A DNA stretch of 64,000 nucleotides from an uncultured Pseudomonadales bacterium (GTDB lineage: Bacteria > Pseudomonadota > Gammaproteobacteria > Pseudomonadales > Azotimanducaceae). Location of the stretch: the NCBI GenBank assembly GCA_958296195.1, contig OY282455.1:558001-622000 (forward strand), written 5' to 3'. Under the pieces are notes generated by a model that saw only the letters and a program-made list of their open reading frames with translations, made no database searches and was not told where the DNA came from. Of this stretch, positions 45,856 through 54,135 are shown one piece after another. Position 1 is the first letter of the stretch. The number at the start of each line of letters is the position of its first letter. The translations under genes and the position numbers were made by a program.

Positions 45856-46884
45856 TCAGGCCGAGTCTTCCCGTGCGCCTTGAACACCAAGAAAGTGAAC
45901 CGCGTTTCCACCTAGAATCCGGTCCTTGTCTGATCGACTGAGCCACGGGTTGCGCCGCACACCTTCGCCCAGCCGCTTTTCTCCGAGGGGAAAGGGGTAG
46001 TCGGACCCATACATCACCCGATCACAGCCCATGATCTCGGTCAGCAGCTTCAAGGAGTGGTCGCTGAACACCGCCGCATCGACATGGAATCGGTTCACAT
46101 ACGCTGAAGGGGGTTGCGGACAATCCGCGCGAACGATGTCGCGCTGGTGCCAAGCGTTCTCGACGCGCCCAAGCAGGAAGGCGAAGCTGCCCCCGCCATG
46201 CGCGAAGCATATCTTCAACGACCTCGGAAGCCGCTCAAACGCACCCGACAAGATCAAACTCAGTATGGACAAATGAGTTTCCGCCGGCATAGCGACTGTC
46301 CAGGCCATCATGTACTTTGCGGTGCGGACCCCGCCCATCATATCCCAAGGGTGTACCAGCACGGCGGCGTTCTCATCGGCGCAGTGCTGCAAGAACGTGA
46401 CGAGTCCCTCATCGTCAAGGTTTCGGTCATCGACGTGATTGCCGATTTGTACGCCGGAATGACCCTCGCACATCGCCCGGGTCAACTCGACGCAGGCTGC
46501 GTCCGTATCCTGCAACGGCACCTGACAAAGGGACAATAGGCGTCCGCGCCCGCGGGCGCAGATTTCTCGCGCCGCATCGTTGAACAGCCGGGCGCAATCC
46601 GCGGCCTGCGGAACGGGCCGGCGATAGGCGAACAATACCGGCGTGGCGCTGATCACCTGCAGGTCGATACCGTCGCGGTCCATTTCCTCAAGACGGCGCG
46701 AGGGATCCCAACAAGCCTCGTACACGGGGCGGAACTCCTGATCATCGATCATCACCGTGGCCTTGCCGTTTCCCTCGTGGCGCATCCAGGGCCATCCGGA
46801 TGAGCCAAACCTGCGCGCCAAATCCGGCCACTCCTTCGGAAAGAAGTGAGAATGGATATCGATGACAGGATGAGCGGAGTTCAT
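45856..46884 (-). CDS. nbaD: 2-amino-3-carboxymuconate-6-semialdehyde decarboxylase (ACMSD)
   Basis: ACMSD decarboxylates the ring-cleavage product of 3-hydroxyanthranilate to 2-aminomuconate semialdehyde. It thereby prevents spontaneous quinolinate formation. The 342-residue amidohydrolase-fold protein has zinc ligands His11 and His13 (IDIHSHFFP), His178 (VHPWD) and Asp295 (YGSDYPFP), and catalytic His229 (CFAHGGG). These match the Pseudomonas enzyme within two residues. Its ATG overlaps the stop of the dioxygenase gene (ATGA). It is the last recognisable gene of a six-gene minus-strand operon. Confidence 0.93.
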   Translation of the reverse strand: MNSAHPVIDIHSHFFPKEWPDLARRFGSSGWPWMRHEGNGKATVMIDDQEFRPVYEACWDPSRRLEEMDRDGIDLQVISATPVLFAYRRPVPQAADCARLFNDAAREICARGRGRLLSLCQVPLQDTDAACVELTRAMCEGHSGVQIGNHVDDRNLDDEGLVTFLQHCADENAAVLVHPWDMMGGVRTAKYMMAWTVAMPAETHLSILSLILSGAFERLPRSLKICFAHGGGSFAFLLGRVENAWHQRDIVRADCPQPPSAYVNRFHVDAAVFSDHSLKLLTEIMGCDRVMYGSDYPFPLGEKRLGEGVRRNPWLSRSDKDRILGGNAVHFLGVQGAREDSA

Positions 46885-47444
46885 GTCGTGACCCAGCCCA
46901 CGGGCGGCTTCCCTTTACCTGGATGCAGCTCGCCACAATTGCCGCAGGTGCGCGCTTGTTCGTCGGCGTGGAACGCTTCGTAAATTTTCGGCAGGGTCTC
47001 GACAATTGCGGCAGGGTGCATGGGTGGAACGTCTACACGGTGAACCAGCCGTTCGCAGCCAAAGCAATACCAGAGAAAACCCTCCTTCATGCCCATCATC
47101 CGAGGCGACTCAACGACGATACCGACCGAGTCCTCCTGGGGCCGTTGCGGAGCATGAATGGTATGCGGCGGGAGAAGAAATACTTCGCCCTCGCGAATCG
47201 GCACGTCGAATATTCCGCAGTCGTCGGCAATCTTCAGCACCATATCGCCCTTGAGCTGGTAGAACCACTCTTCAACCGGATCGTCGTGAAAGTCAACCCG
47301 CGTATTCGGACCGCCCACTACCATGACGATCATGCCGCTGTCTTCGTGCAACAATTTGTTGCCGACCGGCGGCCGCAGTTGATCCCGGTTCCGCTTGAGC
47401 CATTGATTGAAGTTAAACGCCCGCAAAGCTGAATGTGTCTTCAT
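46881..47444 (-). CDS. nbaC: 3-hydroxyanthranilate 3,4-dioxygenase
   Basis: This cupin-type extradiol dioxygenase opens the ring of 3-hydroxyanthranilate to 2-amino-3-carboxymuconate-6-semialdehyde. From ATG 47444 (MKTHSALRAFNFNQWLK) the product is 187 residues. Fe2+ ligands are His53, Glu59 and His97, with the same spacing as in the Ralstonia enzyme (51, 57, 95). The second, rubredoxin-like iron site of bacterial enzymes is present as C127-x2-C130 and C167-x2-C170. GAGGGA lies four bases before this ATG. A start four codons earlier would overlap the deaminase stop and is also possible. Product instability explains the adjacent ACMSD gene. Confidence 0.95.
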   Translation of the reverse strand: MKTHSALRAFNFNQWLKRNRDQLRPPVGNKLLHEDSGMIVMVVGGPNTRVDFHDDPVEEWFYQLKGDMVLKIADDCGIFDVPIREGEVFLLPPHTIHAPQRPQEDSVGIVVESPRMMGMKEGFLWYCFGCERLVHRVDVPPMHPAAIVETLPKIYEAFHADEQARTCGNCGELHPGKGKPPVGWVTT

Positions 47445-47452
47445 CGGTTCCC

Positions 47453-47881
47453 TCATCGGCAATCCGCAGGTTTGTAAGCCACCGCCTTGATTTCGACGAG
47501 CACGTGCGGATGCGGCAATTGATGCACGGCAACCGTCGTTCTGGTCGGTCCGCCGGTGTCGAAATATTCGGAATAGGCGTCGTTATAGCCACCGAAATCG
47601 TTCATGTTGACCAAAAACGCCGTGATATCGATCACATGCCGAAGGTTGGCCCCGACGCTTTGTAGGATGTCATCGAGGTTCTCGACAACTGCCCGTGTTT
47701 GAACCCTGATATCCAAATCGACCGTACCCAACTCGTCAACGGTCGCGCCCGCGAAACTGTTGTCGGCGCGGCGCGAACTCACCCCCGACACAAAAATGAA
47801 GTCGCCGGCGCGCTTGACGTGCGGGAAATCGCCGCGCGGACTCGCCTTTCCAGCCACAACTCTGCTCGTTACAGTCGCCAT
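47453..47881 (-). CDS. nbaF: 2-aminomuconate deaminase (RidA family)
   Basis: The 142-residue RidA-fold protein resembles 2-aminomuconate deaminases of nitrobenzoate and tryptophan degradation, which release ammonia to give 4-oxalocrotonate. It has the RidA phrases [17 protein letters not shown] and [21 protein letters not shown]. Unlike the RidA-like protein at 37 kb it keeps the catalytic arginine (Arg114 in GPTRTTVAV) and Glu130 (VLVEIKAVA). Its place between the aminomuconate semialdehyde dehydrogenase and the dioxygenase genes supports the assignment. Enzymes for 4-oxalocrotonate onward are not in the window. Confidence 0.9.
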   Translation of the reverse strand: MATVTSRVVAGKASPRGDFPHVKRAGDFIFVSGVSSRRADNSFAGATVDELGTVDLDIRVQTRAVVENLDDILQSVGANLRHVIDITAFLVNMNDFGGYNDAYSEYFDTGGPTRTTVAVHQLPHPHVLVEIKAVAYKPADCR

Positions 47882-47929
47882 TTGCCCACTGGTTGCCGTC
47901 GAGGTGTTCGTTGCATCGTCGATCCGGCC

Positions 47930-49411
47930 TTACAGCTTGACGCAGACGGTCATGGGTTGGGAATAAAACGCAAAGGAATGCGCACCCCCCTCGCGGCCGA
48001 CGCCCGACGATTTCACGCCGCCAAAGGGTGTGCGGAGATCGCGCAAAAACCAATCGTTAATCCACAACATGCCCACGTCAAACCGAGAGGCGATGCGGTG
48101 CGCCCTTTGCAGGTTCGTAGTCCATAGCGTAGCCGCCAAGCCGTAAGTGCTGTCGTTCACCAGGGCCACGACTTCGCTTTCTCTGTCGAAGGGGCGAATG
48201 TGTGCACAGGGACCGAAAATCTCTTCGGTTGCGGAGCGGGCATCGTCCGCAAGGCCGGTCCACAACGTGGGTTCTATGAACGCGCCGGCGTCGCGGTCGT
48301 CATCAAAACGGGGAATGCCGCCGCCACATATGACTTGCGCTCCCTCCCGGCGAGCGAGGCAGTAGTAGGCCAGCACCTTCTCGCGGTGCGCATGGGAAAT
48401 GAGCGGTCCCATTTCGGCACCGTCGGCGGGCCTGCCAATCTCGATTCCCTCCGCCAGCCGCTTTAGCGCGTCGACAAATTTGTGGAATATCGACCGTTCA
48501 ACGTAGATTCGTTCCGAGCACAGGCACACTTGGCCGGAATTAAGAAACGTCGATCGGGCAACACCGGTCACCGCCCGTTCGAACTCCGCGTCCGCGAATA
48601 CTACCGCCGCGTTCTTGCCTCCGAGTTCGAAAGAGACGGGTTTTGTGCCTGGGGCGGCCGCACGCATGATTGCCGAGCCCGTCGCGGATTCCCCGGTAAA
48701 AGTAATCGCATCAATGCCCGGATGACTGGCTAGAAACTCCCCGGCCGCGCCGGGGCCATGCCCGTGCAACAGATTGAACGCACCGGGCGGCAAGTCGGAT
48801 TGGGAGATCACCTCCGCCAACAGAGTTGCTGTTGACGGCGTCTCCTCCGAGGGCTTGGCGACCACCGCGTTGCCAGCGGCAAGTGCGGGCGCAACCTTCC
48901 AGGTGAGGAGAAGAAGGGGGAGGTTCCAGGGTGAGATAACCGCGACGACGCCCAGCGGTTTATTGATCGTGTAGTTCAACGCGCCTCTGTCATCGGGTGT
49001 TTCCGAATCGAAACATTGACCGGCCTGGCTTCCGGCCAGATCGGCGAACATCCTGAAATTGGCAGCGCCGCGTGGTATGTCGATTCGACGCGCTAGCTGC
49101 AGAGGCTTTCCGGTATCGGTGATCTCGGCGTGCGCAAAGTCATCGAAACGCGCCTCAATGCGATCGGCGATATCCCGCAATATGGCGACCCGGCGGCTTG
49201 GCGGCGCATTTCCCCAGGCACCGGTTAGCGTCTTTCTTGCGGCCGCAACCGCCATGTCCACCGTCCGACGGTCCGCTTCGCAAACCTGATCGATCAAATC
49301 ACCGCTAACGGGATTGACGTTGGCAAACCGCTCGACGGTTTCCTGGAAAACGCCATCGACAAAATGCCGTTGTGCGGCGCGACGAGATTGCTCATTCGAC
49401 TTATCGACCAT
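47930..49411 (-). CDS. nbaE: 2-aminomuconate-6-semialdehyde dehydrogenase
   Basis: The 493-residue aldehyde dehydrogenase belongs to the hydroxymuconic/aminomuconic semialdehyde branch. It contains AVISPWNLPLLLLTWKVAPA, the Glu motif SFELGGKNAAVVF, catalytic Cys296 in NSGQVCLCSERI, and a C-terminal FGGVKSSGVGREGG. It oxidises 2-aminomuconate semialdehyde to 2-aminomuconate with NAD+. The substrate is set by context: ACMSD upstream in the pathway and a 2-aminomuconate deaminase encoded next. Without that context a 2-hydroxymuconate semialdehyde dehydrogenase would be the alternative. It is 74 bases after the receptor gene. Confidence 0.92.
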   Translation of the reverse strand: MVDKSNEQSRRAAQRHFVDGVFQETVERFANVNPVSGDLIDQVCEADRRTVDMAVAAARKTLTGAWGNAPPSRRVAILRDIADRIEARFDDFAHAEITDTGKPLQLARRIDIPRGAANFRMFADLAGSQAGQCFDSETPDDRGALNYTINKPLGVVAVISPWNLPLLLLTWKVAPALAAGNAVVAKPSEETPSTATLLAEVISQSDLPPGAFNLLHGHGPGAAGEFLASHPGIDAITFTGESATGSAIMRAAAPGTKPVSFELGGKNAAVVFADAEFERAVTGVARSTFLNSGQVCLCSERIYVERSIFHKFVDALKRLAEGIEIGRPADGAEMGPLISHAHREKVLAYYCLARREGAQVICGGGIPRFDDDRDAGAFIEPTLWTGLADDARSATEEIFGPCAHIRPFDRESEVVALVNDSTYGLAATLWTTNLQRAHRIASRFDVGMLWINDWFLRDLRTPFGGVKSSGVGREGGAHSFAFYSQPMTVCVKL

Positions 49412-49485
49412 GGGACGAATTCCAGCGCTGTTGCGACGACTGAATCATCGCGCCCGTTCGGGCATCGCCCTCTGGGGCAAACACA

Positions 49486-51960
49486 TCATAAACGGAAGCT
49501 GCCCGTGACGTGGCATTCGCGTCCACGATGATGAATGCGCTCGCGGATATCGAAGGTTGTATTGTGCAAACCGGCAACCACATACTTTTCATCGCCGAGG
49601 TTTGTGCAGCCCAAGACAACCGACCAGTTCCTAGTGACGGATTGCCACGACAAGCTGATGTTGACCAGCGACACTCCCTCGTTCTGGGCAATATCCGGCG
49701 TATTCAACGCGTCGTTGAAGTAGTCGCTGCGATACGAATAGTCCACTCTCGGCGTGAATGTGCCAACCGGGCTGGCGAAGTCGCGGACGATGGACAAGAA
49801 GGCTGTCCATTCCGATATGCGTTCGAATTTGCTATCTGTCCGAATCTCGTCAGCGCGTTCGTCCACTGCTTCGAACTCCGGATCGACCCATCCAAGTCCC
49901 GCTTCTATGAGTACGCCGCCGCCGGCCAGCAGGCTGAGTTCCAGTTCAAGCCCATCGATCCCAGCTTCCGCCGCGTTGCGGAAGATCGGTGCCGTGTTGC
50001 CGCCCGAAGGATCGAATATTGAAACCTGAATATCCTTATAGTCTGTGGTAAAGATGGCGCCGTTCAGACGCAAGCGATCATGGAAGCCGCTGATTTTCCA
50101 ACCTAGCTCATAGGAGGTGACGAACTCCGGGTCGAAAGTGGGGACGATCGTGAGCGGGGGAAAGACGCGTTGTGTGAACCCGCCACTCTTGAACCCCTCC
50201 GACCAAGTCGCGTACAACATCACATTCTCAGTTGCGAGGAAGGATAGATTGGCCAGCGGCGTCGTTTCGGAAATCTTCACGGTCTCCGTGACGAAGGGCA
50301 GCACCCGACCCCCCACGCCAAAGGCGGGGCTGTCCGGAATGTTGTCTCCGTCGGTGTCGACCGCGGTGCGATCGACAAGAATGTACTGATCGGGGGAGAA
50401 GCTCTTTTCTTCGTCCGTATAGCGCAAGCCCAGCGTCACGCGCCAACGGTCGTTAACGTGGTAGCTAGCTTGCGCGAACGCGGCACGACTTTCATTGTCG
50501 AACCGTCCGCCACTGCGCACGTCGGCTGGCGGAAAGAAGACATCGTTCACGTTTTCACCGTCTTCGGAAAATACGTACAGGCCGACGATCCAGTCGAGAC
50601 GATCTTCGATGGCCGTACCGAGCAGTTGCAACTCCTGGGCGAATTGATCCTGTTCGTAGGTGTCGGTCAACAGTACGATCGGCAGCGGGGAGTGGTCGCC
50701 GTCCCGCGAGAAATTTCCCTCAAGACGTCTTAACGAGGTAACGGACTTGATTTGCAGATGGTCGTTCACGTCCCAGACCGCCGTAAGGGCGAAACCCTCC
50801 GTGTCCAGATCGGAAACTGTGCGCCCGGTGCCGGCGTCGCGACCGTCGCCCAGCAGGTATTGGTCGTTGTAGCACCGCGCATTGTTCACATTGCCGGCAC
50901 CGTCGAACGGCTGGCCGGGAATTTGCGTCAGGCAGTCGGCACCGCCGGAGTCGCCGAATTGAGGCAGCACGATCGCCTGAATCCAGTTGTGCAGGAGTGC
51001 GAAGTTGTCGACCGGAGTCAGCGAGTTGATGCCGCGGGTGGCAATCTGTTCGCCGATGGCCCCAGGACTGAAGTTGCCGTTGGCGTCCACCGGATTGTAG
51101 AAAACGGATGCAAAGCCGATGCTGGTCAGCTCCATCGGTGGCCCGTTTTCTCGATCTCGGGTAAGGTCCGCACTGAAGTCGAGGCTCAGGTTTTCTAGGG
51201 GATCCCAATAGAGGCGTAATCGCCCGGTGAAGGTGTCGTCGTCACCCAGATCGACACCATCGGCGGTACGCTCCACATACCCGTCCTGGGTGAGTTTGGC
51301 AAGGGATATCTTGCCGGCGAAATTTTCCGAGAAAGGCAAATTGCCGATGAAGCGAATGTCGCGTCGTTTGTCACTGCCGAGCTTCACGTCGACCTGCGCA
51401 CCGGGCGTTTCGCCCGGTTGTTGCGTGATGATATTGATGGCGCCGCCGATGGTATTACGGCCAAAGAGCGTTCCTTGAGGGCCTCGCAGCACTTCAATGC
51501 GCTCAATGTCCAGCACGTCGAGAACCGAACCTAGCGAGCGGGCCATGTATACCCCATCCACGTATATGCCGACACCGGGATCCACGGTGGGGACGAAGTC
51601 CTGTTGGCCAATACCCCGAATGTACACCGCGGCGGCGGAGTTCGAGCCACTGTGACCGGGACTGTTCTGGAAGGTTAGATTTGGCGCGTAGTTAGCGAGA
51701 TCGTCCAGCCGATCGATTCCACGCGCATCAAGATCGTCACCCGAGAAAGCGCTGATGGATATGGGTGTCGTTTGCAGATCCTCACTCCGTTTTCGTGCCG
51801 TTACGACGATTTCCGTCAACACCGGGTAAACCGCGGGACCATCCTCGGCCATAATGGCCAGCGGGGTCGCGCCCAGGAACAGGGCCGACAGTATGCCGCC
51901 AAGCGTGCGGTAAAATTGCCACGGACGGCAATTTACCGACAAAAAGGAACTAAGCGTCAT
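49486..51960 (-). CDS. TonB-dependent outer-membrane receptor of the catabolic operon
   Basis: The 824-residue protein has a signal peptide, a TonB box-like TEIVVTARKRSEDLQ, a plug domain with YVDGVYMARSLGSVLDVLDI and VLRGPQGTLFGRNTIGGAIN, and a beta-barrel ending at the C-terminus in GSFRL. GGAGG eight bases before ATG 51960 fixes the start; an ATG five codons earlier lacks such a site. Placement inside a 3-hydroxyanthranilate degradation operon suggests that it imports the substrate or a conjugate of it rather than iron. The family resembles the IroN/'TonB-dependent receptor' group used for diverse organics. Confidence 0.92.
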   Translation of the reverse strand: MTLSSFLSVNCRPWQFYRTLGGILSALFLGATPLAIMAEDGPAVYPVLTEIVVTARKRSEDLQTTPISISAFSGDDLDARGIDRLDDLANYAPNLTFQNSPGHSGSNSAAAVYIRGIGQQDFVPTVDPGVGIYVDGVYMARSLGSVLDVLDIERIEVLRGPQGTLFGRNTIGGAINIITQQPGETPGAQVDVKLGSDKRRDIRFIGNLPFSENFAGKISLAKLTQDGYVERTADGVDLGDDDTFTGRLRLYWDPLENLSLDFSADLTRDRENGPPMELTSIGFASVFYNPVDANGNFSPGAIGEQIATRGINSLTPVDNFALLHNWIQAIVLPQFGDSGGADCLTQIPGQPFDGAGNVNNARCYNDQYLLGDGRDAGTGRTVSDLDTEGFALTAVWDVNDHLQIKSVTSLRRLEGNFSRDGDHSPLPIVLLTDTYEQDQFAQELQLLGTAIEDRLDWIVGLYVFSEDGENVNDVFFPPADVRSGGRFDNESRAAFAQASYHVNDRWRVTLGLRYTDEEKSFSPDQYILVDRTAVDTDGDNIPDSPAFGVGGRVLPFVTETVKISETTPLANLSFLATENVMLYATWSEGFKSGGFTQRVFPPLTIVPTFDPEFVTSYELGWKISGFHDRLRLNGAIFTTDYKDIQVSIFDPSGGNTAPIFRNAAEAGIDGLELELSLLAGGGVLIEAGLGWVDPEFEAVDERADEIRTDSKFERISEWTAFLSIVRDFASPVGTFTPRVDYSYRSDYFNDALNTPDIAQNEGVSLVNISLSWQSVTRNWSVVLGCTNLGDEKYVVAGLHNTTFDIRERIHHRGRECHVTGSFRL

Positions 51961-51993
51961 CGTTCGATCCTCCAATAGGTTTCCTTGCGGGGG

Positions 51994-52725
51994 TCAATCA
52001 CGCCCTGCCTCAACTAGTTTCGCGGCCAGTAGGGGTGGGTTCGTCAACAGTGCTTCATGGTCACCTGGCATCTGTACCAGTCTGTACAAGCCGAGCCGGT
52101 TCGACATGCGCGGATGCCAGCCGGTATCCAGACCTGGAGGCAGGGCGATGTCTTCGGTGCAATTGAGATAGCTGCGCGGTATGTCAAGGGCGTGAAATGC
52201 TTTCAGGTCCAGCTTGTCTCTGAACGGTTGCACGGGTTGCGGCGAGAAGTGCGTATCCCAGAGTTCTCGCGCTCGCATGAGGTCCACGCTGTTGAAAAAC
52301 GCGTCCCGACAGAGTTCAAACGGCAAGATGAAAGAATCGTCGCCGCTCTTGGATAGCAGCTCACCAATCAGGGCGCGATAGTGCGGTGGATTCTCGTCGA
52401 ACAGACATTGACCGTCGAGGAGCACGAAAGCGTTGTAGAACACTAGGCGCCGCAGTCGTTCGGGTATCGCTTCGGCGATCTTTTGCACGATGCAGCCGCC
52501 ATAGCTGTGTCCTACAAGTATTACATCGGCAAGCCCGGACTCGCGAATCAGTTCCACCACACCCTGTGTGCAAAGCGCATGCGTGATGCCAGTTTTAACG
52601 GCCTTTCGCCCGTGTCCGGCCAAGGTCGGAGCCAGAACGCGATGACCCGATCGACGCAGACATTCCGCAACGGCATCCCAGGCGAACCCGCAGTGCCAAC
52701 CACCATGTATCAGTACGAATTGCAT
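51994..52725 (-). CDS. Alpha/beta hydrolase, methylesterase/hydroxynitrile-lyase-like
   Basis: The 243-residue protein begins MQFVLIHGGWHCGFAWD and has the nucleophile elbow GHSYGG (Ser74), acid Asp192 (NCTED) and His223 (PGDHEALL). This subgroup includes plant methyl esterases such as SABP2 and bacterial esterases of small aromatic esters. As the first gene of the operon, next to an outer-membrane receptor, it may release 3-hydroxyanthranilate or a related amino-aromatic acid from an imported ester or amide. No signal peptide is visible, so it would act in the cytoplasm. The exact reaction is inference. Confidence 0.85.
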   Translation of the reverse strand: MQFVLIHGGWHCGFAWDAVAECLRRSGHRVLAPTLAGHGRKAVKTGITHALCTQGVVELIRESGLADVILVGHSYGGCIVQKIAEAIPERLRRLVFYNAFVLLDGQCLFDENPPHYRALIGELLSKSGDDSFILPFELCRDAFFNSVDLMRARELWDTHFSPQPVQPFRDKLDLKAFHALDIPRSYLNCTEDIALPPGLDTGWHPRMSNRLGLYRLVQMPGDHEALLTNPPLLAAKLVEAGRD

Positions 52726-52928
52726 AGTTCTTAACCAATTGCGACGCCGGCGCTGCGCAAGCAGCGAACGGGGCGATTATTTGTAAACCCTTATAGCGCC
52801 CAACGCCCGGAAACGAACCTGTCGAGTACGACAGGTAAAGGATAAGCCTGAACGGAGGAGTTGGGCGAGCCCGTCAGGCGTTGGTTTTGGGACGTGGCCG
52901 ATAGGGTTTCAACTACGGATGAAGCGCC

Positions 52929-52969
52929 GGGGGAGGGGGTAGGGGAAGGGGGGGAGAGGGGGAGGGGGG
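52929..52969 (+). other. G-run tract with quadruplex potential
   Basis: Six runs of 4-7 guanines (52929-52933, 52935-52939, 52942-52945, 52948-52954, 52958-52962, 52964-52969) are separated by 1-3 bases on the plus strand. It lies about 200 bases upstream of the operon that starts at 52725 and inside the decayed transposase, so it may be a mutational product or a structural element. Confidence 0.7.
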
Positions 52970-52970
52970 A

Positions 52971-53237
52971 GTTGACGACCGCGGCGTCGTCAAGGTCGCT
53001 GGTCGAGAGGGCGAAGACGTCAAGTTGGGCGAACGAGACTCCGGGCTTGAGGTGCCGTGCGGCGTTGTCAAGCGATTTGAGCTCTCGTAGGGGGTGACGA
53101 CGTTGGTGAAGGGGTAGCGCCTGGTCACGCGGCCGTCGTCGCCGACGGTCTCGACGGGGAAGTGGCACGGTCGGTGGTGGTTGAGGAACGGCGACAGCAC
53201 GTTCTGGGTGAAGGCGTTCAGGCTCACTTCACATGGG
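52971..53237 (-). pseudogene. C-terminal remnant of a transposase, frameshifted
   Basis: The minus strand reads SLNAFTQNVLSPFLNHHRPC and then GRVTRRYPFTNVVTPYE, after which a shift near 53085 continues ELKSLDNAARHLKPGVSF and QLDVFALSTSD. This is recalled as the C-terminal end of an integrase-type (IS481-like) transposase, in which the ancestral phrase would be TPYEKLKSL. The N-terminal catalytic part is missing. The reading decays into the G-rich tract on the left. It separates the LuxR-type gene from the catabolic operon. Confidence 0.6.
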
Positions 53238-53273
53238 ATTCACGCCTCCCGTTCAGGCTCATGTCATGTGGGA
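53216..53273. repeat. Pair of 23-bp direct repeats near transposase remnant
   Basis: Copies at 53216-53238 and 53251-53273 share GTTCAGGCTCA and a related second half ending TGGGA, and are offset by 35 bases. They abut the transposase remnant and may be left over from the insertion-sequence end. Confidence 0.55.
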
Positions 53274-53410
53274 CAAGACTGGCGTTGACAGGGATTCTTC
53301 TATTGGTCTTTAATCGGACTCCGTGGCCCGCGCCGGCTTTTCGGTTAAGGTTTTGTGTAGATCGACGACGCGGATCGTGGTTCAACGAGGTCGTAGGCTG
53401 CACACAAGAA

Positions 53411-54118
53411 ATGCGTCATTCCGTATGGGAGTTTTGCGAGAGCGCCCGACATGTTCGGGATCGGCGGAATATCCACAGTTTGTTGACTCGACAGACCACC
53501 AAACTTGGTTTCGAGCAATATGCCTTCTTCGCCTTCCGGCTAGGACAAGCCCCGGACCTCATTTGCAGCGAAGGGCTGCCGCTCGCAGCCTACGTTGAGC
53601 GGCAGGCCTTCAGAATCGACCCCATCCTGCAGCGCACGGAAGAGAGCATCACGCCGATCAGTTGGAATACACGAAGCTGGGATCAACCTCTGCGCCGGCG
53701 GGAACGTGCGGTGCTTTCGCACTTGCGGGATCTTACTATCGAGTGCGGTGTGTCCGTACCGGTCCACGGACCGGGCCTGCGATTCAGCGTATTGTGTCTG
53801 TCGACGCGCGAGCGTTTGCGCTCGGAGTTCAGCATGCGGGGAGAACGCGAGGGTGCGTTGCATTTGCTGGGTGCCTACATCGCGTCGATCCATCAAGCGG
53901 AGTCGCCCGATCCGGCGACGCCCGCGCTGTCATCTAGGCAGATCGAATGCCTGTCCTGGACGGCCGAGGGCAAGACCGCCTGGGAGATTGGGCGGATTCT
54001 GAATATCAGCGAGCGAACCGTCCGGTTTCACTTGGGTAACGCCATGACGGCGCTGGATGTGCTGTCCAAGCATCAAGCTGTGCTCAAAGCCATCACCCTT
54101 GGCTTGTTGCGGTATTGA
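53411..54118 (+). CDS. LuxR-type solo regulator with altered ligand pocket
   Basis: From ATG 53411 the product is 235 residues. It has an autoinducer-binding-like domain and a C-terminal LuxR helix-turn-helix (LSSRQIECLSWTAEGKTAWE and LNISERTVRFHLGNAM). Using TraR numbering, which coincides here, Tyr61, Asp70, Pro71, Trp85 and Gly113 are kept, but the invariant Trp57 is Pro. No luxI-type synthase is in the window. It is therefore an orphan regulator whose ligand may not be an acyl-homoserine lactone. It is divergent from the 3-hydroxyanthranilate operon across a decayed insertion sequence and is the obvious candidate to control it. Upstream in-frame starts run over the IS remnant. Confidence 0.87.
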   Translation: MRHSVWEFCESARHVRDRRNIHSLLTRQTTKLGFEQYAFFAFRLGQAPDLICSEGLPLAAYVERQAFRIDPILQRTEESITPISWNTRSWDQPLRRRERAVLSHLRDLTIECGVSVPVHGPGLRFSVLCLSTRERLRSEFSMRGEREGALHLLGAYIASIHQAESPDPATPALSSRQIECLSWTAEGKTAWEIGRILNISERTVRFHLGNAMTALDVLSKHQAVLKAITLGLLRY

Positions 54119-54135
54119 GCCGTATATCTAAGACG

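Noticed and set aside
51994-52725. Cofactor-free 2,4-dioxygenase of quinolones (alpha/beta-fold) as identity of the hydrolase
   Set aside because: The N-terminus, GHSYGG elbow and PGDHEAL histidine match the methylesterase/hydroxynitrile-lyase group rather than the HOD/QDO phrases I know.
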